DNA of 15,286 bases from Bacillota bacterium (GTDB lineage: Bacteria; Bacillota; Clostridia; Christensenellales; CAG-138), in the NCBI GenBank assembly GCA_023451115.1, contig JAEXFV010000164.1:1-15286 (forward strand), in the 5' to 3' direction. The translations under genes and the position numbers were made by a program. Below, one piece after another: positions 13,247 through 15,286 of the stretch (the stretch's first letter is position 1; the number at the start of each line of letters is the position of its first letter). The notes under the pieces were generated by a model, which was given only the letters and a program-made list of their open reading frames with translations, did not search any database and was not told where the DNA came from.

Positions 13247-14308
13247 TTACAGGGACTCTTCCGAGATCTTCACCAGGTTTTTCACGCCAATCTGGTTGTA
13301 GTGATCCTCCAGAGCCTGTGCGCAATTATCCAGGGTATAGTTGCCGGTGATCATGATATCTCTGGGCAGCAGACCACGGCACAGCGTTTCAAAGGACATT
13401 TGGATCTGACGTTGCGTAGCGTGATACAAGCCTTTGATGGTAAGTTCGGAGTAATGTAACAAAGCGGTGTCAATGGTAATGGTGGTGCCGCCTTTGCAAC
13501 CGGCAAACTCTAGAATAAGACCGCCTTTGCGGGCCATAGGGATGGTGAGTTCCCAAGTAGCAGGCAGACCAACCGCCTCAATACACACATCGCAGCCACG
13601 TCCGTCGGGGGTTAGGGCACGTACTGCAGCGATCTGCTCATCCGCTGTCATGCCAGGCGTAACTTCAACCGTCCATTCTGCACCCATCTTTTTTGCGCGT
13701 TCCAAACGATAAGCGCTTTTATCGCAGGCAATGATTCGGCCGCCCATGGAAGAAACATACTTAATGATGCCCAACCCCAGAGGGCCGGCGCCGTTGACGA
13801 CAACATAATCGCCTAAGCGAACGTGGGTATTTTCTGCGCAGTGCATGGCGCTGGCCATAGGTTCTACACAGGGTGCCAACTCTAAAGGCATGTCATCCGG
13901 AACATGGAATACAGCGCCACGCTCTAAAATGACTTTGGGGATGGCCACATATTCGCACCAGGTTCCGCCAACCGCTTTCATGTTGGTGCAGATGTTGCTC
14001 ATGCCACGTTTGCAGTTATCACATAGGCCGCAGGCGTGAGCATCATGGAACACAATACGGTCACCTACCTGGAACCCAGTTTCTTCACCATCCACCGCAC
14101 AGACAATACCTGCGCCTTCATGGCCAAATACCTTTGCTGCATTGGGGTTTTTATCCATTACGTAGCCACCGCGTTTATACTTTTTCACATCGGTGCCACA
14201 GGTGGTCACGTATACCATTTTTACCAAAAGCCCGCCTTTGGGGCACTCTGGCTTAGGGATTTCTTCGATGCGGATATCGTTGACTCCATAATGCATTGCC
14301 GCTTTCAT
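13247..14308 (-). CDS. Zinc-dependent alcohol dehydrogenase (polyol-phosphate dehydrogenase-like)
   Basis: A 353-residue medium-chain dehydrogenase. Catalytic zinc ligands are Cys37 (TTCGTD), His63-Glu64 (FGHEGAG) and Glu149 (CVEPMASAMHC). The structural zinc loop holds Cys93, Cys96, Cys99 and Cys107 (CGLCDNCKRGMSNIC). The Rossmann turn is GAGPLG (173-178), with Asp196 at the end of strand two, which favours NAD over NADP. The family includes sorbitol, threonine and galactitol-1-phosphate dehydrogenases; the sequence does not decide among them. Between a galactitol-type EIIC and a ketose-phosphate aldolase, oxidation of a polyol phosphate to a ketose phosphate is the most likely job. AAGGAGAG precedes ATG 14308. 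A 214-bp gap with a hairpin separates it from the EIIC gene. Confidence 0.92.
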   Translation of the reverse strand: MKAAMHYGVNDIRIEEIPKPECPKGGLLVKMVYVTTCGTDVKKYKRGGYVMDKNPNAAKVFGHEGAGIVCAVDGEETGFQVGDRIVFHDAHACGLCDNCKRGMSNICTNMKAVGGTWCEYVAIPKVILERGAVFHVPDDMPLELAPCVEPMASAMHCAENTHVRLGDYVVVNGAGPLGLGIIKYVSSMGGRIIACDKSAYRLERAKKMGAEWTVEVTPGMTADEQIAAVRALTPDGRGCDVCIEAVGLPATWELTIPMARKGGLILEFAGCKGGTTITIDTALLHYSELTIKGLYHATQRQIQMSFETLCRGLLPRDIMITGNYTLDNCAQALEDHYNQIGVKNLVKISEESL

Positions 14309-14414
14309 GATGACTAACTCTCCTTTTATTGTTTAGATTTCAATTCAAACTCCCGAAGGAGAAAGAAACAAATGGATAAGCAAGCGCCTTGATTCTTTAG
14401 ATCTATGAAGTAAA

Positions 14415-14420
14415 ATTATA
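14415..14420 (-). promoter_or_regulatory. Candidate -10 box for an internal promoter
   Basis: TATAAT on the minus strand in the gap before the dehydrogenase gene, 106 bp from its start. The -35 region is poor (TTGGAA at 19 bp spacing). An internal promoter here would let the metabolic genes be made without the EIIC. Confidence 0.3.
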
Positions 14421-14463
14421 TCTGGCCTACCTAACACGTTTCCAAGTAACAAGAGGAATGGTT

Positions 14464-14505
14464 TTCTATATTGCGCAAAACCGTTGTGTTTTGCGCAATA
14501 TAGAA
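14464..14505 (-). terminator. Perfect 18-bp hairpin after the EIIC gene
   Basis: TTCTATATTGCGCAAAAC (14464-14481) pairs exactly with 14488-14505, loop of six bases, 17 bp after the EIIC stop codon on the minus strand. The stem is followed by AACCATTCC, not a T-run, so termination may be partial. It splits the transport gene from the metabolic genes. Confidence 0.65.
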
Positions 14506-14522
14506 CCGATCTTTTTTAAAAA

Positions 14523-15286
14523 TTAGAATGCACCAAGGATTTTGCCGATGAGGCCGATGAATACAACCGGGACCTGGTTCATACCGCTGCCGGTAACCAT
14601 CGTAGCCATATCCGTGACAACGCCTGCATCAAAGGCTAACTGAGTGCATACGCCTGCCATCCAGGACAGGGTGAGCAAAGACCAGCAGAGGTAGAACGTA
14701 CCGGCAAACAGGGATTTCAGCAGGTTCCCTTTGGCTTGATAGGCTGCAGCGTGTCCAGTCCAGATCATGCCACCGAACAGGCCAACAGGCATGAAGTTGA
14801 CGCCGGGAAGAATATAGGCCAGCGCAACGGAGATGGGCAGCAAGAACATGGTGGTGGTCATGCCGCAGGGATCGCCTAAGCCGATGGAAACGTCCATACC
14901 TATGAGGAGGTCGCCAGAGTCTTTCAACTTGGAAGACATCCATTTGCGGGCGCTGTTAGAAATCGGAACCAGGCCTTCCATCAGCAAGCTAACGCATTTG
15001 GGCATCAAAATTACAGAAGCCGTAATGGTCATAGCAGAGCTCAGAACCACAGAAGCGTGGTTTTTGGTGATGATGAGTAAGAACAGGCTGATGATAAAGC
15101 TTACAACAGGGATAGAACCCCAAGATTGTAATTTGCCACTGCTTAGCTTAGCGGCGTTGATGTTGATTTTTTTCAGACCAGGAATATGGTCATAAATCCA
15201 GGCGCCTACGAAGCTAACCGGATAGTGGGTCAGCAGGGTATCAAACGTGGTACAGGTAACACCTTCAGGCATATCAAAGTATTCCT
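14523..15286 (-). CDS. gatC: PTS galactitol-type EIIC, 5' end beyond window
   Basis: The C-terminal 253 residues of a membrane EIIC of the GAT family; the frame stays open through the right window edge (E-Y-F-D before the first internal Met), so the start is off-window. Full-length members have roughly 420-460 residues. Recognisable blocks are LLMEGLVPISNSARKWMSSK, then IGMDVSIGLGDPCG and ISVALAYILPGVNFMPVGLF, which correspond to the substrate-site region of GatC. At least six hydrophobic segments can be read. It moves and phosphorylates a polyol or sugar together with EIIA (11970-12428) and an EIIB presumed to lie upstream. Substrate is unproven: galactitol, another hexitol or a pentitol are all possible. 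Confidence 0.88.
   Translation of the reverse strand, partial: EYFDMPEGVTCTTFDTLLTHYPVSFVGAWIYDHIPGLKKININAAKLSSGKLQSWGSIPVVSFIISLFLLIITKNHASVVLSSAMTITASVILMPKCVSLLMEGLVPISNSARKWMSSKLKDSGDLLIGMDVSIGLGDPCGMTTTMFLLPISVALAYILPGVNFMPVGLFGGMIWTGHAAAYQAKGNLLKSLFAGTFYLCWSLLTLSWMAGVCTQLAFDAGVVTDMATMVTGSGMNQVPVVFIGLIGKILGAF

Noticed and set aside
14431..14446. cre-like sequence TGGAAACGTGTTAG before the dehydrogenase gene
   Set aside because: At least four of the constrained positions of the consensus fail, so the match is too weak to list.

Overview
The window looks like a chromosome segment from a low-to-mid-GC Gram-positive bacterium, probably a gut-type member of the Clostridia. Pointers are strong AGGAGG-type ribosome binding sites, an HPr with both His15 and Ser46, a DUF3798-type lipoprotein with its ABC transporter, and phage genes typical of clostridial prophages. 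No species call is possible from sequence reading alone.

Region A (1 to about 3430) is the terminal 3.4 kb of an integrated mobile element, most likely a prophage or phage-derived island. It ends in the 3' half of a tRNA-Val(CAC) gene (3384-3430), which is the attachment-site copy left at this end. Visible cargo is a sigma-70-like factor (281-988), a leftward cluster of three small phage-type genes (2048 down to 1058, the middle one frameshifted in a G6 run), a divergent ribbon-helix-helix protein (2279-2470) and a HigB-HigA toxin-antitoxin pair (2540-3164). The divergent control region has a perfect consensus leftward promoter and two related 16-bp palindromes placed to block both promoters. 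Next to the att core lie three TACTGCAT repeats phased exactly 11 bp apart plus one inverted copy, as expected for integrase or excisionase arm sites. The 8-mer GGAGGCGG occurs 11 times here and, by my reading, nowhere else in the window. The integrase and the rest of the element lie off the left edge.

Region B (about 3431-9640) is chromosome: the old tRNA terminator, about 490 bp with no gene but with operator-like palindromes, then a four-gene ABC importer operon. This encodes a DUF3798-type lipoprotein, a duplicated RbsA/MglA-like ATPase and two BPD_transp_2 permeases, the last three translationally coupled by 8-nt overlaps. A cre-like catabolite repression site lies over the likely promoter, and a strong terminator closes the operon at 9591-9637.

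Region C (9793-10740) is a single GT2 glycosyltransferase gene. Region D (10900-15286, minus strand) is a polyol/sugar PTS operon: galactitol-type EIIC (cut by the window edge), zinc alcohol dehydrogenase, class II aldolase, EIIA, a cupin protein, a small membrane protein and a dedicated HPr. The likely scheme is uptake with phosphorylation, oxidation to a ketose phosphate, then retro-aldol cleavage to dihydroxyacetone phosphate plus an aldehyde; the substrate cannot be fixed from sequence. Long perfect hairpins lie between several of its genes and probably tune expression within the operon.
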